Virus record (IMG/VR): IMGVR_UViG_3300045776_000105
Span: 1 to 44,542 of that record
DNA: 44,542 nucleotides
Origin: a virus
Direction: 5' to 3' (one strand)
Below the pieces are notes generated by a model. That model worked only from the letters and a program-made list of their open reading frames with translations. It did not search any database and was not told the origin of the DNA. Below are positions 1 to 6,362 of this stretch, in pieces (the stretch's first letter is position 1; the number at the start of each line of letters is the position of its first letter). A program made the position numbers and the translations under genes.

Positions 1-168
1 GTCTTCGTGGCAAGTGCAGCGCGAGTCTGCCCCACGGCCCTGCATCAACGTGACGCACCCGGGGCGGTTGCAGCCGCCGAGCGCCTTTAGCGCGACGGCG
101 TACTCTTCCATGGCGGAAGTCAGCCACACTACTGCATGTTCAGGGTTGTTGGGGTTTAGTGTGTCCAT
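1..168 (-). CDS. Hypothetical Cys-rich protein, partial (3' end missing)
   Basis: An open frame read leftward from ATG at 168 runs off the left edge, leaving 56 codons. An AGGGA ribosome site lies 7 nt before the ATG. The visible part has an amphipathic, Ala/Leu/Glu-rich N-terminus and then C33, C38, C51, C53 and H54 (C-X4-C and C-X-C), which could bind a metal. Its start overlaps the end of the preceding minus-strand gene by 29 nt, so it is probably the next member of the same leftward operon. I do not recognise the family and the C-terminus is not in the window. Confidence 0.6.
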   Translation of the reverse strand, partial: MDTLNPNNPEHAVVWLTSAMEEYAVALKALGGCNRPGCVTLMQGRGADSRCTCHED

Positions 169-370
169 CGTAGTTTCCCTTTAAAACCTCGACAGCCGCG
201 GCAGCTTTTGCCGAGCGCGTACCGGCCAGTAGCTGCGATGCGGCCAGCACACGCGCCATAAGATTATCATGCGCTTGCTCAGCAATCTCGAGACGTTCGG
301 ACAACTGCACAACTCGCGTGGCGAGTGTCTGCGTCATTTGGATAAATTCAAGTCGTTCCTGGTGTTTCAC
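140..370 (-). CDS. Hypothetical coiled-coil small protein
   Basis: A 76-residue protein. Residues 1-45 have Leu/Val/Ile-spaced charged heptads (QLSERLEIAEQ region), so a helical coiled coil is likely; the tail is short and Pro/Gln-rich. Its ATG overlaps the stop of the DUF6378 gene upstream (ATGA), which implies translational coupling within the leftward operon. There are no catalytic motifs and the family is not recognised. Confidence 0.6.
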   Translation of the reverse strand: MKHQERLEFIQMTQTLATRVVQLSERLEIAEQAHDNLMARVLAASQLLAGTRSAKAAAAVEVLKGNYDGHTKPQQP

Positions 371-636
371 TTGTTGGCTTCCGTAACAAATTCAGCAGCG
401 AAGGCCAGATAATTGATAGCGTCCACATAGTGATCGAGCTTGTTGGGCGACGCATGCATGCGGCTCAACTTCACCAGAACCATGACCATGACGATGTCGC
501 GAGCCGAAAACGGTCGACCCAGTACAACAGCAGCCATTTTGGCTGCTTTGTCAAATGTATCGGCGGGGCTTCCGTACTCGCCGGCACGGCCATCCGATGT
601 GTTGATGCAAGAAACTAGAATATCAATGTGGTTCAT
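367..636 (-). CDS. DUF6378-like phage protein
   Basis: An 89-residue protein. The pattern is R-x-G-E-Y-G near residue 17, then a D-x-F-x-x-A helix, R-D-I-V-M-V-M-V-L-V-K-L-S-R and a D-x-x-x-x-A-I-N-Y-L tail. This matches the phage DUF6378 family as I remember it (small helical proteins of unknown role found near replication genes). It is coupled by ATGA overlaps to both neighbours. The catalytic role, if any, is unknown. Confidence 0.7.
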   Translation of the reverse strand: MNHIDILVSCINTSDGRAGEYGSPADTFDKAAKMAAVVLGRPFSARDIVMVMVLVKLSRMHASPNKLDHYVDAINYLAFAAEFVTEANK

Positions 637-836
637 GCCTGTGACTCTCCTGCTGCGCGGCGGGTGTTAAAACGTATCGATCCCACGAGCAGGTCCAGCA
701 GCCCGCAGCGCGTTTCCTCGTCTTGCTTGGCCAGATAGCCGGCAAGCAGAAATGCGATGGCGTCCAAAACAGTTGACATGTTTTCGTCCGATATGGCGGC
801 GTCAAATTTGTGCATGAGGTCGAGCGCTTTTGTCAT
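633..836 (-). CDS. Hypothetical helical protein
   Basis: A 67-residue protein. The start chosen is the ATG that shares one base with the TGA of the nuclease gene upstream (TGATG). A longer reading with 28 extra N-terminal residues exists but would lie inside the nuclease gene. The protein is mostly helical, with an aliphatic middle (AIAFLLAGYLAK, about residues 26-37), too short and charged for a confident membrane segment. The family is not recognised. Confidence 0.6.
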   Translation of the reverse strand: MTKALDLMHKFDAAISDENMSTVLDAIAFLLAGYLAKQDEETRCGLLDLLVGSIRFNTRRAAGESQA

Positions 837-1174
837 CAGTACAATCCAAATTTGAAAATAAGCCCGTCGATTTCCAACGGCGTGCGGACAATCACGTAGA
901 CGCCACCTTGAGCTTCCCATGCAGCTTGAAAACTTTTTTGGTTTTTAGACTGCACGCCGTCGAGCGTTTTTATTTCAGCGGCAAGACGAAGTTCTTTATT
1001 GAAGAACACAAGGTCCGCCACGCCCGGCCGCACACCCATCTTTTTTAACTTAGCAGCAGTGACTTTGCTACGTTTGCCGCCGTTTGGTGTGTGCCACCAG
1101 ACTGTCTTAAGACACGCGTCAAACATACGCTTTGCTGCATATTCTTGTAGCGTGTCCTCGTCGCAGTAAGTCAC
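836..1174 (-). CDS. VRR-NUC domain nuclease
   Basis: A 112-residue stand-alone VRR-NUC domain (PD-(D/E)XK fold). Visible motifs in order: N-terminal E-x-x-L-Q-E, then H-T-P-N-G-G-K-R, a K-L-K-K-M-G-V-R-P-G-V-A-D-L-V core (catalytic Asp), A-E-I-K-T (Glu and Lys of the E-x-K motif) and a Q-K-S-F/W-x-A helix. Family members are structure-specific nucleases; phage versions are often stand-alone and have been linked to Holliday-junction resolution. The ATG overlaps the stop of the RHH gene (ATGA). It probably takes part in recombination or replication-intermediate processing. Confidence 0.9.
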   Translation of the reverse strand: MTYCDEDTLQEYAAKRMFDACLKTVWWHTPNGGKRSKVTAAKLKKMGVRPGVADLVFFNKELRLAAEIKTLDGVQSKNQKSFQAAWEAQGGVYVIVRTPLEIDGLIFKFGLY

Positions 1175-1380
1175 CGGGCGTGCTGGTCGACGAACTCCTC
1201 GACCGCCTGCTGTATGACGTGCGAAATGCTGTTGAACTCGGGGTTATTCCTGAACAACAGCTTGATTCGATCACGGGTGGCCGCCGGCAACCGCACAGTC
1301 ACAACGACCATCGGAAACGTCGCGTTTTTGACTTTGGTCTTGGTCGGCCTGAACGGAGGGACCTTTGAAACTTTTGCCAC
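1171..1380 (-). CDS. Ribbon-helix-helix (Arc/MetJ-like) DNA-binding protein
   Basis: A 69-residue protein with the start assigned to GTG at 1380. AGGA sits 8 nt upstream of it, and the promoter motif at 1409-1437 lies just upstream. Longer reading frames would start inside that promoter. The N-terminus is basic. Residues about 24-66 show a beta strand (VVVTVRLP), a helix (ATRDRIKLLFRN), a turn (EFNSISH) and a second helix (VIQQAVEEFVDQH), the RHH layout. As first gene of the leftward operon, transcribed from one of the repeated early promoter motifs, it is the best local candidate for a regulator of them. That link is inference. Confidence 0.7.
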   Translation of the reverse strand: MAKVSKVPPFRPTKTKVKNATFPMVVVTVRLPAATRDRIKLLFRNNPEFNSISHVIQQAVEEFVDQHAR

Positions 1381-1408
1381 GGCATTTTTCCTGTCTTGCA
1401 CATGAAGA

Positions 1409-1437
1409 AACTTAGATGTAGCGTAGTCGCTTGTCAA
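1409..1437 (-). promoter_or_regulatory. Early promoter with shared motif (copy 1)
   Basis: On the minus strand TTGACA is followed by a 17-nt spacer that begins AGCGACTACG, then TAAGTT. The spacer element recurs in the other copies listed here (consensus TTGACA-N2-CG-N2-TACG). It would drive the RHH/VRR-NUC operon. Confidence 0.6.
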
Positions 1438-1443
1438 GTTTGA

Positions 1444-2901
1444 ATGGGGCATCTCGTGACTTTGCTGGATTTTGAGCAAGTGCTGACTCCAAAATTACGG
1501 CCGCACCAAAACGAGGCGGTTGACGCATTGGCCGGCGCCAACGAGCATTTCGCCTACGCCGAGATGTCTGTCGCTTCAGGAAAGTCGCTCACCATGGCCG
1601 CCTTGGCGCAGCGCGCGCTGACCTCCACACGGGTGCTGCTTCTGGCCCACACCGAGGAACTCGTGTCGCAAAATGCGGCGGCTTGCCGGTGGCTGGGCCT
1701 GAATCCCTTAATCTGTTCCGCCGGCTTGGGCCAGTCCTCGGTCTTCGGGCGGCTGACGGTCGGTACTGTCGGCACCGTGGCCAACCGCCTCGAATATTTC
1801 AAGGACTGCGGCGTCGTTATTGTCGACGAGGTCCACCGGGCCAAGATGCGCCGCCACGACAACGGCGACGCCTCGCAGTATTTACAGATCAAGGAGACGC
1901 TCGGTAACAGCTGGTTCCGGGGCTTGACGGGCACCGGCTGGCGCGAGGACGGCACCGGATCGCTTGAGAACACCTTTGGCAAATGCGTCTTCAAATATAG
2001 CTTCCTGGACGCCCTCGAGGACGGTTTTGTGAAGCCTCTGCGCGCCGTGGCGGCGAAGGCCCCTGACATCGAGACAAAGGGGTTGAAGACCAATTCCCAA
2101 GGCGAATGGTCGGGCCATGAATTGACCAATCGCGGCGTGGCGCTGGCGCCGGAGCACGCCGCCGCCTTCATTGCCGCCATGGAAGAGGAAGGGCGCAGCC
2201 GGGCATTGGTTTTCGCTTGCGACATCAAGCACGCCGACGCCCTTGAGGCGGAATGCAAGAAACTTGGCTTCGACGCACGTGCAGTCCACACCGGCAACGG
2301 TGGTCGAGGCGAAAATGTCGAGGCTTTCCGGCGTGGCGCGTTCCCGATCTTGGTTTCGGTCCAGATGTTCAACACCGGTTTCGACATACCGGATATTGAC
2401 TTTATGGCCTTCTGCCGGCCAATGAAAAGCTCTCTTCTCTATGCTCAATCGCTCGGTCGCGGCGCGCGTCTGTCCATGTTCGCCAACGATTGCGTCGTTG
2501 TCGACTTTGGCGGCAACATCCTGCGCCACGGCGCGCTCGACATGATCAAGCCGCCGAAGCAACGGGGAGCCTCCGCCCCAAAGACAACCGATGGCGCGGA
2601 CGAGAAGGCGATCCTTGATTCGATCGAGCGCACCGTCGGCGGCGATCTGCGCAAGGGCGCCGCCGAAGGCGAACTGCTATCGAGGAACGCTAAACCACGC
2701 TGGGTCAAGCCCGTTGGAGACCCGACATTTCTTATCGGTCGGCGACTGTGGCTGGTCCCTACCACATTGGGACAAGTCCGGTGGTTTTCGCCCTCGTATC
2801 CGCTTGACGCTCAGCACCTATACTGCGTCTATGACAACAGAAAAGGCTGGACCGCTTATGGGGCGGTAGATAAACTCGGCGCGCTGCACAAAGCAGCTTG
2901 A
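1444..2901 (+). CDS. SF2 DNA helicase (DEAD/DEAH, type III res-like)
   Basis: A 485-residue superfamily 2 helicase. Motifs: R19-P-H-Q-N-E (Q-motif-like), Walker A A-S-G-K-S at 44-48, motif Ia L-L-A-H-T-E-E-L, D-E-V-H at 128-131 (Walker B), a G-L-T-G-T-G motif III, and motif VI Q-S-L-G-R-G-A-R near residue 335. The C-terminus, about 100 residues, is less conserved. It is an ATP-dependent translocase, probably remodelling DNA during replication or recombination. Divergent from the RHH operon with only 63 nt between starts. No strong ribosome site precedes the ATG; GTG at 1456 is an alternative. Confidence 0.9.
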   Translation: MGHLVTLLDFEQVLTPKLRPHQNEAVDALAGANEHFAYAEMSVASGKSLTMAALAQRALTSTRVLLLAHTEELVSQNAAACRWLGLNPLICSAGLGQSSVFGRLTVGTVGTVANRLEYFKDCGVVIVDEVHRAKMRRHDNGDASQYLQIKETLGNSWFRGLTGTGWREDGTGSLENTFGKCVFKYSFLDALEDGFVKPLRAVAAKAPDIETKGLKTNSQGEWSGHELTNRGVALAPEHAAAFIAAMEEEGRSRALVFACDIKHADALEAECKKLGFDARAVHTGNGGRGENVEAFRRGAFPILVSVQMFNTGFDIPDIDFMAFCRPMKSSLLYAQSLGRGARLSMFANDCVVVDFGGNILRHGALDMIKPPKQRGASAPKTTDGADEKAILDSIERTVGGDLRKGAAEGELLSRNAKPRWVKPVGDPTFLIGRRLWLVPTTLGQVRWFSPSYPLDAQHLYCVYDNRKGWTAYGAVDKLGALHKAA

Positions 2902-2926
2902 CAAGCGCATACGCAATCGTGCAGAT
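2898..2926 (+). promoter_or_regulatory. Early promoter with shared motif (copy 2)
   Basis: TTGACA is followed by AGCGCATACG in the spacer. The -10 is weak (GCAGAT after 17 nt). It overlaps the helicase stop codon and precedes the 162-residue gene. Confidence 0.6.
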
Positions 2927-2966
2927 TGCGCTGTCGTATTTGGTTGAAAACAAGGAAAGCAAAAAT

Positions 2967-3455
2967 ATGGCTACTTTCACTATTTCCGCTAGTTCTCTCG
3001 AAGAGCTGCTGGCTGCGGCGGACGAACTGCGCGGCGACGCGCCGGCTCCGGCGGCTGCCGGCGATGCCGCCCCCAAGCAGACGCGCGGCCGCAGGAAGGC
3101 CGAGGCCCCCGCTCCGGCTCAACCCGAGACGGCCGCGGCGTCCGGCGCCAACCCGTTCACTGCTCAGCAAGCGCCGCCGGCTGGCGACAGTCCTTTCGGC
3201 GCCGGCTTCGCTCCCGGCGCCGCCGATCCGCACGCCAATTCGGCTGCGGAGCGGCCGGTCGTCACCAAGTTGAAAAAGCTGCTGGAAACGCTGTCGGCCC
3301 AACACGGCGACGCGCAGGTGTTTGGCTGGGCCGTGCACAAGGCCTTGGGCTTGCCGCCGACCGTGACCAAGGAAGAGTTTTTGACGACGCTCATTCACGA
3401 GCAGCCGGATGCGGCGCTTGAAACTGTCTATACACAAGGCGGCGGAAAAAACTGA
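2967..3455 (+). CDS. Hypothetical phage protein with Ala/Pro linker
   Basis: A 162-residue protein. The start is ATG 2967, preceded by AAGGAAAG; the frame opens earlier, but that part lies on the promoter motif. Layout: N-terminal helix (SLEELLAAADEL), a low-complexity Ala/Pro/Gly region with a basic patch (TRGRRK) to about residue 95, then a folded C-terminal helical domain (KLKKLLETL to the end). It lies between the helicase and the DUF2800 nuclease and is closed by a rho-independent terminator, which points to a replication accessory role. The family is not recognised. Confidence 0.65.
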   Translation: MATFTISASSLEELLAAADELRGDAPAPAAAGDAAPKQTRGRRKAEAPAPAQPETAAASGANPFTAQQAPPAGDSPFGAGFAPGAADPHANSAAERPVVTKLKKLLETLSAQHGDAQVFGWAVHKALGLPPTVTKEEFLTTLIHEQPDAALETVYTQGGGKN

Positions 3456-3463
3456 CGCCAGTG

Positions 3464-3495
3464 GCCCGGCAGTTTTACCTGCCGGGCTTATTTTT
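3464..3495 (+). terminator. Rho-independent terminator
   Basis: A 9-bp perfect GC-rich stem (GCCCGGCAG / CTGCCGGGC), 6-nt loop and the run TTATTTTT. It starts 9 nt after the 162-residue gene's stop and may attenuate transcription into the DUF2800 gene. Confidence 0.85.
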
Positions 3496-3517
3496 ATGCC
3501 AGCTTGAGAGCCGCCAA

Positions 3518-4519
3518 ATGAGCACCCACGCCAAATTTTCCCCCAGTTCAGCCTCACGCTGGATCGAATGCCCGCATTCCGCGCTGCTGGCCGCCACACT
3601 GCCCAACCCGGAAAGCGCGGAATCAGCCGAAGGGACGCGCGTTCACGCGTTGCTCGATTCCGCATTCAAAGGCGAGCCGGTACATGACGATGAATCGGAG
3701 GACGTTGCGTACTCTGTTGAACTGGTCCTCGACTTCGTGAAAAAGCTGCGCGGCCCCGAGTACATCAAACACGAAACAAAAGTCACGCTTTCCGAAGATG
3801 TCTGGGGTACCGCTGACGTGGTGCAGACGTCGCCAGTGATCGCCACGGTGCTCGATTACAAGAACGGCGCAATGGACGTCGAAGCGTATCAGAACAAGCA
3901 GCTGCTGACCTACGCGGCTGCGGTGCTGGAACAATACGGCCCGTCGAGACACTATCGCCTCGTCATCGTGCAACCGTGGTCGCGGACCGCTGGCTACCAG
4001 CCGGAGGTCAAGCAGTGGGTGGCCACGCTGGAGCAGGTCGAGGAACACCGGGAGAAGGTGCTGGAGGCCGTCAGGCGCGGGCTGGCGGGGGAAGGCCCCC
4101 AGCCCGGTCGACATTGCCGCTGGTGCGCCGCCTTTGGCAACTGCGGGGCCACCCGGGAGATGCTTCCGTTTATCATGACCGCGGTCAGCATGATGCCGAG
4201 CGAAGTGCCGAACGAGACGGCCATCCGGATGCTGCGCGTGCTGCGCGGGCTGGAAGACTTCCGCAAGAACCTGGAGAAGGACGTCATGAAGCGCTTTGCC
4301 GCCGGCGCCCAGATCCCAGACGCCACGATCGGCGTGACGCAGACCCACCGCAAATGGGCCGATGATCGGATGGCTGTCGAGAAATTGATGGATGCGTTCG
4401 GCCTGACCGGTGTCGACCCTGTCTCACCCGCAACAGCGGAAAAAATGGGCGCTCTCGGCAAGGAGATCGCCAGGACGCTGGCCTACAAGCCGCCGGGACA
4501 GCCCAAGATCACTTATTGA
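3518..4519 (+). CDS. DUF2800 PD-(D/E)XK nuclease (RecB/Cas4-like, Fe-S)
   Basis: A 333-residue protein; start ATG 3518 is placed after the terminator. The N-terminus has the family signature S-P-S-S-A-S-R-W-I-E-C-P (C18), then G-T-R-V-H (His43), G-T-A-D (Asp100), L-D-Y-K (Asp113/Lys115) and Q-x-K-Q-L-L-T-Y-A (Gln126), the RecB-type nuclease motifs. C18 together with the C-terminal C-x-x-C-x5-C cluster would ligate a 4Fe-4S cluster, as in AddB/Cas4 nucleases. Family knowledge: phage exonucleases, often next to DUF2815, as here. Likely role: DNA end processing in replication or recombination. Confidence 0.9.
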   Translation: MSTHAKFSPSSASRWIECPHSALLAATLPNPESAESAEGTRVHALLDSAFKGEPVHDDESEDVAYSVELVLDFVKKLRGPEYIKHETKVTLSEDVWGTADVVQTSPVIATVLDYKNGAMDVEAYQNKQLLTYAAAVLEQYGPSRHYRLVIVQPWSRTAGYQPEVKQWVATLEQVEEHREKVLEAVRRGLAGEGPQPGRHCRWCAAFGNCGATREMLPFIMTAVSMMPSEVPNETAIRMLRVLRGLEDFRKNLEKDVMKRFAAGAQIPDATIGVTQTHRKWADDRMAVEKLMDAFGLTGVDPVSPATAEKMGALGKEIARTLAYKPPGQPKITY

Positions 4520-4544
4520 CAGCCGACTACGCTAACGCTACCTT
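4516..4544 (+). promoter_or_regulatory. Early promoter with shared motif (copy 3)
   Basis: TTGACA, a 17-nt spacer starting GCCGACTACG, then TACCTT. It overlaps the stop of the DUF2800 gene and lies 40 nt before the ssDNA-binding protein start. Confidence 0.65.
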
Positions 4545-4583
4545 GGCGTTCTTACAAATGTGCAACTTTGAAAGGTCACAAAA

Positions 4584-5294
4584 ATGGCAAATTCCAGAGA
4601 ACTCGTGCAGATCATTTTGTTTAACGGCCAAGCCCTGTTTTCGAACAGGCTCTATGAGCCCGAAACGAAAGACATGGCGGGCAAGCCGCTCGAGAAGCCT
4701 TCCTTCTCCCTCAACATCCGCTATCCCAAGACAAAGGCCAACTGGTACGAGGAACCGGCGCTCAAGCCTTTCGTCGACGCCTGCAAGGTGGTCATGACGC
4801 GCGACATGCAGGGCGTTCCGTTCGCCCGCATCGAGTTTCCGATCAAGGACGGCGACTTCCCGAACAAGAACGGCAAGGTGCCGGACTGGGCGAAGGGCCA
4901 CTGGTATATCCGGTCCTCGTCAACCCAGGCGCCCAAGGTCGAGCAGATCGCCGGCGGTGTGCAGTCGGAACTACCGGCGCTGACAATGGGTGGCAAGCAC
5001 TTGTGGGGTGATGGCGATTACGTCGCCGCGGCTCTGTCGATCGGCAAACGCCTTACCGATAGTGTCGGCATCCGATGCTATCTGAACAACGTTCTGTTCA
5101 CCGGAAAGGGCCAGAAAATCGTCACCGGCGTCGGCAGCGTTGACTGGGCTTCAGCCATGGAGCTGGCCCGTAGTCAAGGCATTGACATCAAGACTGGCGG
5201 CGACCCCGGCTTCAGCCCGGGCGCGTCCGCTGGCGGCGGCTTCAATCCGGGTGCGTTCAATCCGGGCGCAACCGAAGAAAAAACCCCCTTCTAA
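4584..5294 (+). CDS. DUF2815 ssDNA-binding protein (Enc34 type)
   Basis: A 236-residue protein matching DUF2815/Enc34-type phage single-stranded DNA-binding proteins: N-terminal strand (VQIILFNGQALFSNRLY), K-P-S-F-S-L-N-I-R-Y-P, W-Y-I-R-S-S-S, G-D-Y-V-A-A-A-L-S-I and C-Y-L-N-N-V-L-F-T-G-K-G near the end of the OB core. After about residue 200 there is a Gly/Pro/Asn-rich tail with F-N-P-G repeats and an acidic end (EEKTPF), as in other SSBs with partner-binding tails. GAAAGG ribosome site. Shares its transcription unit with the DUF2800 nuclease and polymerase. Confidence 0.9.
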   Translation: MANSRELVQIILFNGQALFSNRLYEPETKDMAGKPLEKPSFSLNIRYPKTKANWYEEPALKPFVDACKVVMTRDMQGVPFARIEFPIKDGDFPNKNGKVPDWAKGHWYIRSSSTQAPKVEQIAGGVQSELPALTMGGKHLWGDGDYVAAALSIGKRLTDSVGIRCYLNNVLFTGKGQKIVTGVGSVDWASAMELARSQGIDIKTGGDPGFSPGASAGGGFNPGAFNPGATEEKTPF

Positions 5295-5382
5295 GTTTTG
5301 CGGTGAGCGGGCTGGACCGTTCTCGCTCGCGGTCAGTCAGTCTGCTACCCGCTCGGTAAGGCGCCGAGACGCGCCGCAAAAT

Positions 5383-5408
5383 GACCCCCGGTCTTCGGGC
5401 CGGGGGTC
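5383..5408 (+). terminator. GC hairpin without U tract
   Basis: A perfect 9-bp stem (GACCCCCGG / CCGGGGGTC) with an 8-nt loop, between the ssDNA-binding protein and the 73-residue gene. No T run follows, so it may be a weak terminator or an mRNA-stabilising hairpin. Confidence 0.45.
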
Positions 5409-5438
5409 TCCAAACACGCCTGCAAACAGGAGACCAAA

Positions 5439-5660
5439 ATGACCATCGTTAAAGTTCAAAAACCCGTGTTTACCAAAATGAATGGGTGTCCGTACTTTGT
5501 CTATGCAGAAGGCCACCAGGACCCGCATTTCATGCTTTGGGAAGAACTGCCGCCCAACGTCCAAAAAGCTATGGGCGTATCGCTTAAAGGATACTTTGAA
5601 GCCGAACTGGTTGATGGCGTCTGGAAACTGGGCAAACACGTCGAGCCGCAGGAGTGGTGA
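5439..5660 (+). CDS. Hypothetical phage protein
   Basis: A 73-residue protein with a good AGGAGA ribosome site. It is a small mixed alpha/beta domain with aromatic residues (YFVY, FMLWEELP) and a W-K-L-G-K strand near the C-terminus. There is no signal or membrane segment. It lies between the ssDNA-binding protein and a tiny membrane protein. The family is not recognised. Confidence 0.65.
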   Translation: MTIVKVQKPVFTKMNGCPYFVYAEGHQDPHFMLWEELPPNVQKAMGVSLKGYFEAELVDGVWKLGKHVEPQEW

Positions 5661-5661
5661 A

Positions 5662-5799
5662 ATGAGCAACCGCGCAATTTATGCTTTCGGAACTGTGGCG
5701 ATTTTTGCTGCATTCCTCGTCTTCACGCCGACCGGAAAAGATTTTGCCGGCGAAGTTATCGCGACCGTCACGCTATGGCGCTGGACCGGAATCATCTGA
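5662..5799 (+). CDS. Small membrane protein
   Basis: A 45-residue protein; the start ATG 5662 follows a GGAG site inside the end of the previous gene. Residues about 5-22 (AIYAFGTVAIFAAFLVF) form one hydrophobic segment, and a second moderately hydrophobic stretch lies near the C-terminus. The stop overlaps the next ATG (TGATG). Function unknown. Confidence 0.5.
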   Translation: MSNRAIYAFGTVAIFAAFLVFTPTGKDFAGEVIATVTLWRWTGII

Positions 5800-6362
5800 T
5801 GGCGCGTAAAGAAATTAGCCCAGCTTTGCTTCAGGAATTGCTTATCTACGTGCCGTGGACAGGCAAGCTATGGTGGAAGCCGCGCCCCTTAAGTATGTTT
5901 GCCAGCTGGCATGATTGCGCTGCGTGGAATGGTCGCTACGCTGGAAAAGAAGCTGGCGGGGCGCCGCGTGTTGATGGCTACCAGTACGTCAGTCTGTTCT
6001 GCACAAAATTTAGAACTTCTCGTGTTGCTTGGGCGCTCTACACTGGTGCGTGGCCAGTAAACGAAGTCGATCACTTTGACAGGAACAGGTCAAACGATCG
6101 TTTCAGTAACTTACGTCCCGCAACAAAGTCGCAAAACGGAATTAACAAGAGTAAGAAGCTCGGTACTACTAGTAGTTATAGAGGCGTCCACTACAACACT
6201 CAGCGGGGTAGCTGGATGGTTCAAATTGCGATAGACAAGCGTCAAAAATATTTAGGCTTGTATCCAACAGAGATAGAAGCTGCTTTTATTTATGATGCAG
6301 CAGCCATCTTGCATCACGGCAAGTTTGCTCAACTAAATTTTCCTGAAGGACGCCCGCAATGA
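5799..6362 (+). CDS. HNH homing endonuclease with AP2 DNA-binding domain
   Basis: A 187-residue protein; the start at 5799 is chosen from the TGATG overlap. The HNH_3 core is V-D-H-F-D-R-N-R-S-N-D-R-F-S-N-L (residues 90-105; D91, H92, N98, N104), preceded by G-Y-Q-Y-V-S-L and R-V-A-W-A-L-Y-T-G. An AP2/ERF-like domain covers about 127-180 (Y-R-G-V-H-Y, W-M-V-Q-I, Y-L-G-L-Y, A-A-x-x-Y-D-A-A-A, N-F-P). HNH-AP2 proteins are free-standing homing endonucleases. It ends in an ATGA overlap with the DNA polymerase gene, its probable homing site. Base composition is markedly AT-richer than the neighbourhood, which suggests recent acquisition. Confidence 0.9.
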   Translation: MARKEISPALLQELLIYVPWTGKLWWKPRPLSMFASWHDCAAWNGRYAGKEAGGAPRVDGYQYVSLFCTKFRTSRVAWALYTGAWPVNEVDHFDRNRSNDRFSNLRPATKSQNGINKSKKLGTTSSYRGVHYNTQRGSWMVQIAIDKRQKYLGLYPTEIEAAFIYDAAAILHHGKFAQLNFPEGRPQ

